Positions 15,665 to 24,729 of a stretch of DNA of 27,878 nucleotides are shown in pieces. The translations under genes and the position numbers were made by a program. Each line of letters starts with the position of its first letter. Position 1 is the first letter of the stretch. The DNA comes from CALAZP01 sp041164265 (GTDB taxonomy: Bacteria > Bacteroidota > Bacteroidia > Chitinophagales > Saprospiraceae): positions 1-27,878 of the forward strand of contig JBEAPR010000121.1 of the NCBI GenBank assembly GCA_041164265.1, written 5' to 3'. The notes below the pieces were generated by a model, which did no database searches, was not told the DNA's origin, and worked only from the letters and a program-made list of their open reading frames with translations.

Positions 15665-18600
15665 AAATATCAAAACCATCTCAAATCCAATGGGTCCTAT
15701 GGGCAGTTGGAATCTTATTAGCAACAACCGGTTGTCAAACAACGGTGGAAAATCCTTTAATAGTTGAAAAAGAAGCTAAAATTATGTTGGTGGGCAACAA
15801 TTTATGTTCCCGCATGATGAATTACGGACATTTTGAAACCCAACTTCAGTTACTTTTTGCCGACAGCATGGTCACTATTCGAAACATGTGCGATGGTGGA
15901 GATACTCCGGGGTTTCGACCGCATTCGGGAAGGAATACCCCATGGGCCTTCCCTGGAGCGGAGCAATTTCAAACGGACTTAGCCAAAAAATCAGGAAGTG
16001 TAGGTCATTTGGAATATCCTGATGAGTGGCTGGACCGACTAGATGCAGATATCATTATTGGTTTTTTTGGATACAGTGAATCTTTTCAAGGGCCGGAAGG
16101 GGTAGATAACTTTAAAAATGAATTGTTTGCATTCATTGGACATACCTTAAGCCAGACCTACAATGAGAAAGAGCCTCCACAATTGGCTTTGGTATCACCT
16201 ATTGCCTTTGAGGATTTGACAGATCGATTTGATTTGCCTAATGGCAAAGCTGAAAATCAAAATTTGGAGTTATATACCCAAGCTATTAAGGAAATCGCAG
16301 ATAGCACTGGAGTATTATTTGTAGATGTTTATCACCCTACCCTTAAATGGTTTAGCCGACAGGACGATTACACCATTGATGGATTTTCAATGAATGATAA
16401 AGGTTATGAAGAATTTAGCGAATTATTAGCTTGGGAATTGTTTGGCGTAAAACCACAAAAAGAAGCCAAGAGCCATAGGGATTTGGTCCACCAAGCGGTA
16501 TTAGAGAAAAATTGGTTTTGGCATAACGACTATAAAATTCCCAATGGCGTTCACGTATTTGGTCGCCGTTACGATCCGTTTGGACCAGACAATTATCCCG
16601 CTGAAATAGAAAAAATAAGGCAGATGACTGCCATCAGAGATACTGCGATTTGGGAAGCCCTCAAAGGGGTGGAAATGGATATGGCCTCAGCAGATGCGCT
16701 CACTAAAACATTGCCTGCAGTAGAAACCAATTATAAAGATGGAGACGACATCAGGGAATATAAATATCTATATGGAGAAGAAGCTTTGGAGACTTTTACA
16801 GTAGCTCCTGGCTTTAAATTGGAATTATTTGCCTCTGAAGAAGAATGGCCAGATTTGGCTAATCCCGTACAGATTAGTTTCGATAATGAAGGCAGACTTT
16901 GGGTAGCGGTCATGCCTACCTATCCCCATTACAAACCCGGTGATGAAAGGCCCAATGATAAGATCCTCATTTTTGAAGATACCGACGGAGATGGAAAAGC
17001 CGACCAACAATCTATTTTTGCCGAAGGCTTACACCTACCTACTGGATTCGAAATTGCTCCTGAAGGGGTATATGTCTCTCAGGGGACCAATTTTGTTTTG
17101 TTACAGGATACAGATGGAGATGGAAAAGCCGACAAAAAGGAGATTCTGTTAAGTGGATTTGACGATCACGATACCCACCATGTGATTAGTGCCTATTGTG
17201 CTGATCCATCTGGTGCTATTTATATGGGAGAAGGGGTATTTTTGCATACCAATGTAGAGACGCCTTATGGACCAGTTCGAGCGACAAATGGAGGTTTTAT
17301 GCGGTACAATCCCGCACGCAAGCATTTGGAAAGAACAGCTCAGTTACCTATACCCAACCCTTGGGGAATTGCCTTTGACGAATGGGGACAGAATTTCTTT
17401 CTGGAAACTTCCGGTCCCGCATTGAGATGGATGATGCCGGGCAGTATGAAATCCAAATATGGGGTAGCCAACCCGAATTCTTTTGAATTGGTAGAGGATG
17501 CTCACCGAGTGCGACCTACTTCCGGCCTGGAATTCGTTTCCAGCCGCCATTTTCCCGAGGAATATCAAGGCGATATTTTACTGTGTAATACGATCGGATT
17601 TTTAGGTATCAAGCACCATACCATGAAAGAAAATGGTACGGGATATCAATCTACCTGGCAACAAGATTTAATACAAAGCACAGATGGTAATTTTCGCCCC
17701 GTGGACTTGGAATTTGCACCAGACGGCTCCTTGTATTTTGTAGACTGGCACAATGTCTTGGTTGGGCACATGCAACATAATGCCAGAGATCCACTACGAG
17801 ACCATGTACACGGAAAGATCTACCGCATTACATATCCTTCAAGGCCCTTGGTTGAACCTGCACCTATTGCAGGAGCAAGTTTGGAACAGTTATTCGATAA
17901 TTTAACCTTGCCAGAATATCGAACTCGATACCGAACTCGAAGAGAACTACGCGGGAGGAATGCCGATGAGGTTTTAGCGTATATTCCCCAATGGATGAAA
18001 AAACTAGATGCCAATGAGGAGCGCTATGAACATCATCTATTGGAGGCTCTTTGGGTCACTTGGGGTCTAAATAGAACAGATGGCAAATTGGTAGAACAGT
18101 TGATTGAATCAGATGATCACAGAGTCAGAGCAGCAGTAGTTAGGGTGTTACGTTATTCTGGACATCTGTTAGAAAACCAGCAAGATCTTCTTTTGAAGGC
18201 TGCTGCAGATGACCACGGCAGGGTGCGAATGGAAGCTTTTGTAGCTGCTTCTTGGCTTACACCAGAAAAGGGGAATCCTATTATGACAGAGGCGGGCAAA
18301 CACCCATTAGATGAATGGATGCAGCGAGCCTATGCAACGGCCCTTGCCCACCTAAATGGAGCAGCCCTTCCTGAAGAGGAAGAAACAGAAGAAAAAACTG
18401 TACCTGAACACCTAAAAGGAGATGCTATTGCCTTGTTTGAAAAAGGAGCGCAAATATATAAGAGAGAGGGGTATTGTCAAACTTGCCATCAAGCTAATGG
18501 GATGGGATTAGAAGCTTCTGGATTTCCTCCTCTAGCAGGCACGGATTGGGTGAATGGGGATGAAGAAAAATTGATTAAATTAACCTTACGGGGACTTATG

Positions 18601-18834
18601 GGACCAATAGAAGTTTTAGGCAAATCCTATCCAGGGCAAGTACCTATGACCCCTTTTGGTGGGTTACTCAATGATGAAGAAATAGCAGCCGTTCTAACAT
18701 TTGTAAGAAATTCCTTTGGCAACAAATCCAACTCTATTGACCCCGATAAGGTCGCTTCGGTAAGGGCTGCCATTGAAAACAAAAAAGGATTTTATACCCC
18801 TACAGAACTTCTGGAACAGCATCCTGTTCAATAA
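15661..18834 (+). CDS. SGNH/beta-propeller/HEAT/cytochrome c lipoprotein (PVC-type CxxCH dehydrogenase family)
   Basis: A 1057-residue multidomain lipoprotein (lipobox ATTGC, Cys25). In order: an SGNH-hydrolase-like domain (about 38-270), a beta-propeller of the soluble glucose dehydrogenase/membrane-bound dehydrogenase type (about 375-730), alpha-helical HEAT-like repeats (about 770-905), and a C-terminal class I cytochrome c with haem motif CQTCH (Cys939, Cys942, His943) and probable distal ligand Met996 (PMTPFGG). Two EF-hand-like calcium loops DTDGDGKAD sit in the propeller at 440-448 and 483-491. The architecture suggests periplasmic or surface oxidation of a sugar or alcohol with electrons passed to the haem. 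The SGNH domain has GNN in place of GDS and DGFSMN in place of DxxH, so it is probably not an active hydrolase. PQQ binding cannot be confirmed. Confidence 0.88.
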   Translation: MKISKPSQIQWVLWAVGILLATTGCQTTVENPLIVEKEAKIMLVGNNLCSRMMNYGHFETQLQLLFADSMVTIRNMCDGGDTPGFRPHSGRNTPWAFPGAEQFQTDLAKKSGSVGHLEYPDEWLDRLDADIIIGFFGYSESFQGPEGVDNFKNELFAFIGHTLSQTYNEKEPPQLALVSPIAFEDLTDRFDLPNGKAENQNLELYTQAIKEIADSTGVLFVDVYHPTLKWFSRQDDYTIDGFSMNDKGYEEFSELLAWELFGVKPQKEAKSHRDLVHQAVLEKNWFWHNDYKIPNGVHVFGRRYDPFGPDNYPAEIEKIRQMTAIRDTAIWEALKGVEMDMASADALTKTLPAVETNYKDGDDIREYKYLYGEEALETFTVAPGFKLELFASEEEWPDLANPVQISFDNEGRLWVAVMPTYPHYKPGDERPNDKILIFEDTDGDGKADQQSIFAEGLHLPTGFEIAPEGVYVSQGTNFVLLQDTDGDGKADKKEILLSGFDDHDTHHVISAYCADPSGAIYMGEGVFLHTNVETPYGPVRATNGGFMRYNPARKHLERTAQLPIPNPWGIAFDEWGQNFFLETSGPALRWMMPGSMKSKYGVANPNSFELVEDAHRVRPTSGLEFVSSRHFPEEYQGDILLCNTIGFLGIKHHTMKENGTGYQSTWQQDLIQSTDGNFRPVDLEFAPDGSLYFVDWHNVLVGHMQHNARDPLRDHVHGKIYRITYPSRPLVEPAPIAGASLEQLFDNLTLPEYRTRYRTRRELRGRNADEVLAYIPQWMKKLDANEERYEHHLLEALWVTWGLNRTDGKLVEQLIESDDHRVRAAVVRVLRYSGHLLENQQDLLLKAAADDHGRVRMEAFVAASWLTPEKGNPIMTEAGKHPLDEWMQRAYATALAHLNGAALPEEEETEEKTVPEHLKGDAIALFEKGAQIYKREGYCQTCHQANGMGLEASGFPPLAGTDWVNGDEEKLIKLTLRGLMGPIEVLGKSYPGQVPMTPFGGLLNDEEIAAVLTFVRNSFGNKSNSIDPDKVASVRAAIENKKGFYTPTELLEQHPVQ

Positions 18835-18840
18835 AGAAAA

Positions 18841-19611
18841 ATGAAGATGAAGCAAAAGCATTGGGCATTTATTAATTTAATCGCATTTTTAGGAATGTTG
18901 ACTGTTAATTATCTGGCCAATGCCTTGCCCATTGCAGGGAGAAGCACAGGGGCCATTTCTGGAATGTACCCCAACCTATTTGTTCCCGCGGGTTTTACCT
19001 TCTCAATATGGGGAGTGATATACTTAGCTTTAATAGGCTTTGTTGCAGCAGGTTTTTTTCAAAAATATGAAGAAGAAATTAAAGCCATAGGCCCCCTTTT
19101 TGTTATAAGTTGTGCAGCGAATATCGCTTGGCTGTTTGCCTTTCATCATCTGTGGATTAAAACTTCCATGGTTTTTATGGTCATTCTATTGGCCACCCTG
19201 ATCACCCTTTACCAAAACCTTTGGCAACTCAAACAACAATCAGGCAGATCTAATTGGATTTCGGTCCCTTTTAGTATTTACTTGGGTTGGATATCTGTGG
19301 CCACCATTGCCAATACCGCGATTACCTTAATGGAATTAGGAATTGCTCCTGAAACCCCTTTGGCATTAGTCCTGACTATAACGGTAATTTCAGTGGCAAT
19401 CATTTTGGCACTTTTGATGCTTCAAGGATTGAATGATTATTTCTATTCACTGGTTGTGATTTGGGCCTTATTTGGTATTTACAGCAAAAGAATGGCGGAT
19501 GTTCCTGCTAATGACTTGTCTCTAGAATATTTGACAGTTTTTGGAATGGCCTTTATTGCCGCTTGGATGACCTTTAAGGTTACGCTTAAATGGAGTTCTA
19601 AATTAAATTGA
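18841..19611 (+). CDS. TspO/tryptophan-rich sensory protein-related membrane protein
   Basis: A 256-residue integral-membrane protein with about seven hydrophobic helices. The segment NLFVPAGFTFSIWGVIYLAL (residues 46-65) is the hallmark of the long, TspO-like family often annotated as tryptophan-rich sensory protein; true TspO is about 160 residues with five helices. A second Trp/Asn-rich stretch, AANIAWLFAFHHLW, lies at about 91-104. Relatives may bind tetrapyrroles or lipids, but no function is established for this long form. It starts 6 bp after the cytochrome fusion gene and ends 1 bp before the next gene. Confidence 0.8.
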   Translation: MKMKQKHWAFINLIAFLGMLTVNYLANALPIAGRSTGAISGMYPNLFVPAGFTFSIWGVIYLALIGFVAAGFFQKYEEEIKAIGPLFVISCAANIAWLFAFHHLWIKTSMVFMVILLATLITLYQNLWQLKQQSGRSNWISVPFSIYLGWISVATIANTAITLMELGIAPETPLALVLTITVISVAIILALLMLQGLNDYFYSLVVIWALFGIYSKRMADVPANDLSLEYLTVFGMAFIAAWMTFKVTLKWSSKLN

Positions 19612-19612
19612 A

Positions 19613-20566
19613 ATGAGGTGCCTCACTCTGCTCTTATTTTTAGTGAATTGGTTTGGTTTTACTCAAAATCTGCAGGGACAAACAGTAGATACCACACTGG
19701 TACAATTAAACAAAACAGAAGGGGGATACTTAATAGGAAAGATCATTTATCAGGATACCAGAGAGGTTTTTTTCCAGACCCAAGATGGAAGAAATATATA
19801 CGTTCCCCAGCATACCATAAGTAGTATTCAACCCTTGAATTCAACTTCGGATATTTCGGAACAGCATTCCTTTAGGAGCAATTTCTCCACTCGCTATTTT
19901 ATCACCACTAATGGATTATCGCTCAAAAAAGGTGAAAACTATGTGCTTTGGAATCTTTACGGTCCTGATTTTCAATTTGGTATTCGCGATAATTTTAGTT
20001 TTGGCATTCTCACCTCTTGGTTGGGCATTCCCGTAATCGCTACCCTCAAGAAAAGTTTCCCGCTTGGAAAAAACCTCCATGCGGCAATAGGGGGATTATT
20101 TGGCACGGGTTCCTGGGTATTACCAGAAATTGGTGGTGCCCTCCCTTTTGGGAGTTTGACGCTCGGCAATTCAACCAACAACCTAACTTTTTCAGGAGGA
20201 TATGGAGCTATTTGGGCAGAAAATGAATTGCAAGGTCGCGCTTTGTCTAGTATCGCAGGAACTATTCGCCTAAGCGATAAATTTAGTTTGGTTTTCGATT
20301 CCTTTATTTTATTTGAAGGCCGAGGCCGCTATGTCACCAACAACTTTGAGGAATACATTCTAAATCCCGTTACTGGAGAATATGAATGGATCTATAAAGA
20401 AATCGAAAGCTTTGAACGTCCTGCGGGCATAGCCATTGTGATTCCAGGAATTCGATGGCATCAAGGTCCAGGTAAGTCCTTCCAATTTGGATTTTCGGCC
20501 CTCATTACTGATGGAGAAGCTATTCCCTTACCCATCCCAATGGTACAGTGGTTCCGCAGTTTATAG
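19613..20566 (+). CDS. Probable outer-membrane or periplasmic beta-rich protein of unknown function
   Basis: A 317-residue protein with a signal peptide (MRCLTLLLFLVNWFGFTQNLQG, cleavage near GQT). Residues about 25-75 (QLNKTEGGYLIGKIIYQDTREV, then DGRNIYVPQHTISSI) look like the small strand-rich domain common in Bacteroidota proteins with the pattern of a Gly-containing KGxI followed by an acidic-Gly turn. The rest is made of alternating strands with aromatic residues at their ends (FQFGIRDNFSFGILTSW; NLTFSGGYGAIWAENEL; KSFQFGFSALITDG), consistent with a small beta-barrel. No enzyme motif is visible. It lies 1 bp after the TspO-like gene, the last tightly spaced member of the rightward run. 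Confidence 0.7.
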   Translation: MRCLTLLLFLVNWFGFTQNLQGQTVDTTLVQLNKTEGGYLIGKIIYQDTREVFFQTQDGRNIYVPQHTISSIQPLNSTSDISEQHSFRSNFSTRYFITTNGLSLKKGENYVLWNLYGPDFQFGIRDNFSFGILTSWLGIPVIATLKKSFPLGKNLHAAIGGLFGTGSWVLPEIGGALPFGSLTLGNSTNNLTFSGGYGAIWAENELQGRALSSIAGTIRLSDKFSLVFDSFILFEGRGRYVTNNFEEYILNPVTGEYEWIYKEIESFERPAGIAIVIPGIRWHQGPGKSFQFGFSALITDGEAIPLPIPMVQWFRSL

Positions 20567-20608
20567 CTATTTTCAGGTCATTCTGACAACCCAACTAAAT
20601 TCCAGTTT

Positions 20609-21946
20609 ATGTTTTTTTGTTTAAAAAAAAGTTTGTTTCTCGCCTTTCTAATAACGCTAATTAACAGTTGTCAGCGGCCTCCAATGGATGACAATGATCA
20701 ACCACTACCTAATTTTGACAGAGAAAATAGAAGTGATGAGGCATTAATGGACACTGTTCAGCGGCAAACTTTCAAATATTTTTGGGATTTTGCTCATCCT
20801 AAATCAGGAATGATATTAGAGCGATATCATCCTACGGACCAAAAAGATATCCATTTAATTACCACCGGTGGAACAGGGTTTGGGATAATGGCAATCATTA
20901 CAGGGATTACAAGAAATTATATTACCAGAAGTGAGGGTTTAAATAGAATACAAAAGATGGTAGATTTCTTGGAAAAAGTAGAAAGATACCATGGAGCATT
21001 TTCTCATTGGTATGATGGACAAACATCGTTAACGGTCCCATTTTCAGCGAAAGATGATGGAGGAGACCTTGTAGAAACCTCCTTTTTAATCCAAGGTTTG
21101 CTTTCTGCACGCACATTTTTCAATGGGGAAGACCAAACAGAAGTAACTTTACGGCAAAAAATAACCAAGCTTTATCATGAGGTTGAATGGGATTGGTATA
21201 CCAATAACCGTAATCAACTTTACTGGCATTGGTCCCCAAAGCACCATTTCGAAATGAACTTTTCCTTAAAGGGTTGGATGGAAACACTTATTACTTATGT
21301 TCTTGCCTCATCCTCCCCCACTCATTCAATATCCCCAAATCTTTATCATCAAGTTTGGGCCCAAGGCACTAATTTTAAAAATGGAAATCAATATTATAGT
21401 TTTGAGCTGCCTTTAGGACCTGAAATGGGGGGACCCTTATTTTTTGCGCATTATTCATTTTTGGGATTGAACCCAAATATAATCTATGATGAATATGCGG
21501 ATTACTATATCCAAAATAAAAATCACACCCTTATCAACAGAGCCTATTGTATAGATAATCCATTGGAATTTCCACATTATGGAGAAAATTGCTGGGGCCT
21601 TACCGCCAGTTATAGCGTTGGAGGCTATGAAGCTCATTCACCTACGAATGATATTGGGGTGATTTCCCCTACAGCAGCCATTTCGTCCATGCCTTATACC
21701 CCCAAAGAATCTATGGACGCCCTTAGGCATTTTTTCTTTGAACATCCAGAATTATGGGGAGAGGCAGGATTTTACGATGCATTTAGTGTGTCGGAAAACT
21801 GGGTAAGTGATGGCTATCTCGCCATAGATCAAGGCCCCATTATCATTATGATAGAAAACCATAGATCCTCTCTTCTTTGGAATTTATTTATGAGTAATGA
21901 AGAAATTATTGATGGTTTGACGAGGTTAGGCTTCAAACTAAAATAG
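20609..21946 (+). CDS. GH144-like glucoamylase-family lipoprotein
   Basis: A 445-residue lipoprotein (Cys21 in LINSC) of the bacterial glucoamylase-like family (Pfam Glycoamylase), which includes CAZy family GH144. Matching features are an alpha/alpha-barrel with QRQTFKYFWDFAHPKSGMI at the start, TTGGTGFGIMAII, a repeated Gly-rich central section (GENCWGLTASYSVGGYEAH) and the terminal IDQGPIIIMIENHRS block. Characterised GH144 members cleave beta-1,2-glucans (endo-glucanase or sophorose-releasing), so a role in taking up beta-1,2-glucan or a related glycan outside the cell is likely. It is 42 bp after the previous gene and may share its transcript or have its own promoter. No SusC/SusD pair is nearby, which is unusual for a Bacteroidota glycan locus. 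Confidence 0.82.
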   Translation: MFFCLKKSLFLAFLITLINSCQRPPMDDNDQPLPNFDRENRSDEALMDTVQRQTFKYFWDFAHPKSGMILERYHPTDQKDIHLITTGGTGFGIMAIITGITRNYITRSEGLNRIQKMVDFLEKVERYHGAFSHWYDGQTSLTVPFSAKDDGGDLVETSFLIQGLLSARTFFNGEDQTEVTLRQKITKLYHEVEWDWYTNNRNQLYWHWSPKHHFEMNFSLKGWMETLITYVLASSSPTHSISPNLYHQVWAQGTNFKNGNQYYSFELPLGPEMGGPLFFAHYSFLGLNPNIIYDEYADYYIQNKNHTLINRAYCIDNPLEFPHYGENCWGLTASYSVGGYEAHSPTNDIGVISPTAAISSMPYTPKESMDALRHFFFEHPELWGEAGFYDAFSVSENWVSDGYLAIDQGPIIIMIENHRSSLLWNLFMSNEEIIDGLTRLGFKLK

Positions 21947-22011
21947 TTTGTCGCCAATTAAATCAACTTAGAATCGTATTGAAATTAACTTATTGATTTA
22001 TAAAGACCAGA

Positions 22012-23556
22012 TCAGTGAAAAACGATATGCAGGAGGACCAGACTTCCTGCTAACATCCAACCCCAAAATTTCGTCCTTTTATCGGCGGCTTCAAAAAGGC
22101 TAAGTGGATGGATTATGCGTCCATTGCTACTAGCCCCAGCAATTAATAAACCACTGAAAATGACCCAGAAAGCCCGAACAAAATAATTCATAGTTGGAAA
22201 TAATACCTGCAGCGTAATATTCAATGGAATGGTAACTAAGAAAGCGAGCAGAACTCCTTTTATTGCAGGTCTCCACAGCCCAACTGCACTCAATATCAAG
22301 ACAACAATTCCACAGTTAATATAATATCTGAGATTGTTAAGGGTATGCGTAAAGGCGGCGTTTGGCTGATCAAATTTTATATACAATAAGATCATGCCCA
22401 TTAATAAAGCACTTACCAAACTGAATAAAATAGCTTTCCTGCCCGCATTAATTTTTTCAGAGTCACTGGCGCCTGGCCTAATATATTTAGCATAAATATC
22501 CGTACTCCAGAGCGTGGCTAAAGAGTTGAAGGTAGAATCGACTGTGCTCATGAGAGAGGCAAATAGTCCGCAAAGAATAATACCCTTAACGCCTGTCGGC
22601 AAAAAATTTTTCACTAAATAGGGAAAAGCTAAATCAGGTTCACCGAGTCCATCACCTAAAATTCCAAATAATGCAATACCGGGTATAATGATAATAATAG
22701 CCATAAAGTATTTGATCAAGCCACCTACCATTAATCCTGTTTGAGCATGCCTCACACTTTTAGCGGCCAGAGCCCGTTGCATAACCGTTTGATTGGCACA
22801 CCAATAATTTATATTAAGAAAAAACAAACCCAAGAGATGGGTCCATGGTAAAGTAGGGTGATTAGCCGGCAGATGTAAATGCATTTTCTCAGGGGTTTTC
22901 TCATAAAGTTGCTCCCATCCTCCAAGGTGGTGCACTGCTGTCCAACAAACCACTACTCCACCAAAGATGAGCACAATGAATTGGATAATATCCGTTTTCA
23001 CCACTGCACTGAGACCTCCGTAATAGGTGTAAAGAGCGGAGAATATGCCCAAAATAATAATCAATAGCGCTATTCTAATAAGGCGATCTTCGTGTAAAAA
23101 AGAAAGTTGGTCTCCAAAAACCATATCAGCGGCGTAAGCACCCCAAAATAAAGCAGCTCCCAAGGTTACGGTGGCAAATAATGCAATATTGGATAAAGAA
23201 TAAAATAAAGCAATTCGCTCCCCTAGCCTAGCGCTTATAAACTCTGTTATAGTCATTATTTTTTCCTTGAGAAATAATGGAACAAAAACAAATGTCCCGA
23301 TTAAAATCCCCTGAACTGCATTAATTTCAAGATTGGCTTGTGCCAGACCATATAAATAGGCAGAGCCCATCATTCCCAAAAACTGGTAGCCCTGTATATT
23401 GGTAGCAATAGTAGAAAGGGCCACCGAATACCAAGGTAAGTTTCTCGAACTCAAAAAATACGCTTCAGCAGAGCTTCCGGCTTTAGTTTTTCCCGTAAGG
23501 GCTACCAAAAGAATAATTATAAAATAAGATAGAACGATTACAAAGTCAATCATCAT
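22012..23556 (-). CDS. SSS-family sodium/solute symporter
   Basis: A 514-residue inner-membrane transporter of the sodium:solute symporter (SSF/SLC5) family, with 13-14 hydrophobic helices. The typical family segments are visible: AEAYFLSSRNLPWYSVALSTIATNIQGYQFLG near residues 30-62, TITEFISARLG near 98-108, and LASLMSTVDSTFNSLATLW in the middle, where the Ser/Thr residues contribute to the sodium site. The substrate class (sugar, carboxylate, sulfonate, amino acid) cannot be fixed. Its ATG shares one base with the stop of the SsuD-like gene (TAATG), so the pair is translationally coupled and the transporter probably imports the monooxygenase's substrate. Confidence 0.9.
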   Translation of the reverse strand: MMIDFVIVLSYFIIILLVALTGKTKAGSSAEAYFLSSRNLPWYSVALSTIATNIQGYQFLGMMGSAYLYGLAQANLEINAVQGILIGTFVFVPLFLKEKIMTITEFISARLGERIALFYSLSNIALFATVTLGAALFWGAYAADMVFGDQLSFLHEDRLIRIALLIIILGIFSALYTYYGGLSAVVKTDIIQFIVLIFGGVVVCWTAVHHLGGWEQLYEKTPEKMHLHLPANHPTLPWTHLLGLFFLNINYWCANQTVMQRALAAKSVRHAQTGLMVGGLIKYFMAIIIIIPGIALFGILGDGLGEPDLAFPYLVKNFLPTGVKGIILCGLFASLMSTVDSTFNSLATLWSTDIYAKYIRPGASDSEKINAGRKAILFSLVSALLMGMILLYIKFDQPNAAFTHTLNNLRYYINCGIVVLILSAVGLWRPAIKGVLLAFLVTIPLNITLQVLFPTMNYFVRAFWVIFSGLLIAGASSNGRIIHPLSLFEAADKRTKFWGWMLAGSLVLLHIVFH

Positions 23557-24704
23557 TATATTCTTGCTCCTTTTCCCAAAGGGGTCATTGGCGTCTCTTG
23601 GGGACGGCGGCCAAAAAAATCTGGAAAAGAAATGGTTTTTAATCGGGGCAGGACTTTTTGAGCAAATATTTTACATTCTTGTTCATGAGGGTATCCCGAT
23701 AATATAAATGACCCTATACCCATTTTCATATACTTTTGAAGCTTTTCCACCACTTGATCTGGATTCCCTACAATAGCTGCACCACAGCCAGAACGAGCTA
23801 GACCTATACCTGTCCAGAGGTGAGGTTCGGCATAATATTGGTCGTCTGATTCCGAGCGCAATTGAGTTTGCCTCGACACCCCATAGGAAGCTGCATCTTG
23901 GGCCCGGTTACGGATATCTGTTCCCAGTTTGATATCCAATTTGGAGATAAGCTGCTTTGCATAATTTCTGGCTTCTTCCTCCGTCTCTCGCACAATGACA
24001 TGGACTCTTAGCCCAAACTTAACGGTTCTTTGATATTGGGCAGCTTTGCTCTGCATATTAGCTATCAGCTCACGTAATTTTTCTTCAGTTTCCGGCCACA
24101 TCAAATAAACGTCACAATGGGCTGCGCATAAATCCACTCCATCCGGAGAATATCCCCCAAAATAAAGTAAAGGGCCTCCATTTTGTTGATAGGGACGAAC
24201 AGGTCCGGTGGGGAGTTGGAGTTGATAATATTTACCCTGGTAATTGATTTCCTCCTGACTCCAAGCTTGTTTGAGGATCTCTATCACCTCTCGGGAACGT
24301 GCATATCGCTCTGGAGCATTCCACTGAGTTCCCGGCAAATCTGAAGAAATAATATTCAGTGTAAGCCGGCCTTTCAACATGTGGTCTAGGGTAGCAATTG
24401 CGCGAGCCAACATGGGAGGATGCACCTCTCCACTTCGTATAGCAGCCAAAAAATTTATCTGGCTGGTTAACGGTGCCATACCCGCTACAAAACTTAAGGT
24501 ATCCTGACCTACTTGATAGGAGGAAGGACACAACACATTTCTGTAACCCAATTGATCAGCTGTTTGAACTATTCTAGAAGTATGCTCCCAGGTACTTTTA
24601 TACTTTGGGTTACGGTGTCCTAAATAATCGTCATCTCCATCACATAAGGGAGCAAACCAGGAAATTTCCACCCCATCTCTTATAGGAAGGTAAGAGCCTT
24701 GCAT
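23556..24704 (-). CDS. SsuD-like LLM flavin-dependent monooxygenase
   Basis: A 382-residue luciferase-like (bacterial F420/FMN) monooxygenase closely resembling SsuD, the FMNH2-dependent alkanesulfonate monooxygenase (about 381 residues). The similarity runs the whole length: ISWFAPLCDGDDDYLG at the start, PPLLYFGG-type flavin segment (here GPLLYFGGYSP), RFGIRLHVIVRE-type block (here KFGLRVHVIVRETEEEA), the LWTGIGLARSGCGAAIVG loop and ILSGYPHEQE near the end. The expected reaction is oxidative C-S cleavage giving sulfite and an aldehyde. The flavin reductase (SsuE) and the usual SsuABC ABC transporter are absent here; an SSS symporter takes the transporter's place. Related enzymes on sulfoquinovose or dimethylsulfone are alternatives. 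Confidence 0.88.
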   Translation of the reverse strand: MQGSYLPIRDGVEISWFAPLCDGDDDYLGHRNPKYKSTWEHTSRIVQTADQLGYRNVLCPSSYQVGQDTLSFVAGMAPLTSQINFLAAIRSGEVHPPMLARAIATLDHMLKGRLTLNIISSDLPGTQWNAPERYARSREVIEILKQAWSQEEINYQGKYYQLQLPTGPVRPYQQNGGPLLYFGGYSPDGVDLCAAHCDVYLMWPETEEKLRELIANMQSKAAQYQRTVKFGLRVHVIVRETEEEARNYAKQLISKLDIKLGTDIRNRAQDAASYGVSRQTQLRSESDDQYYAEPHLWTGIGLARSGCGAAIVGNPDQVVEKLQKYMKMGIGSFILSGYPHEQECKIFAQKVLPRLKTISFPDFFGRRPQETPMTPLGKGARI

Positions 24705-24729
24705 ATAGATTGATATTGTTACAATAAAA

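Noticed and set aside
21959..22000. Terminator between the glucanase and symporter genes
   Set aside because: TAAATCAA and TTGATTTA pair over 8 bp, but the 26-nt loop and lack of a U-run make it unconvincing.
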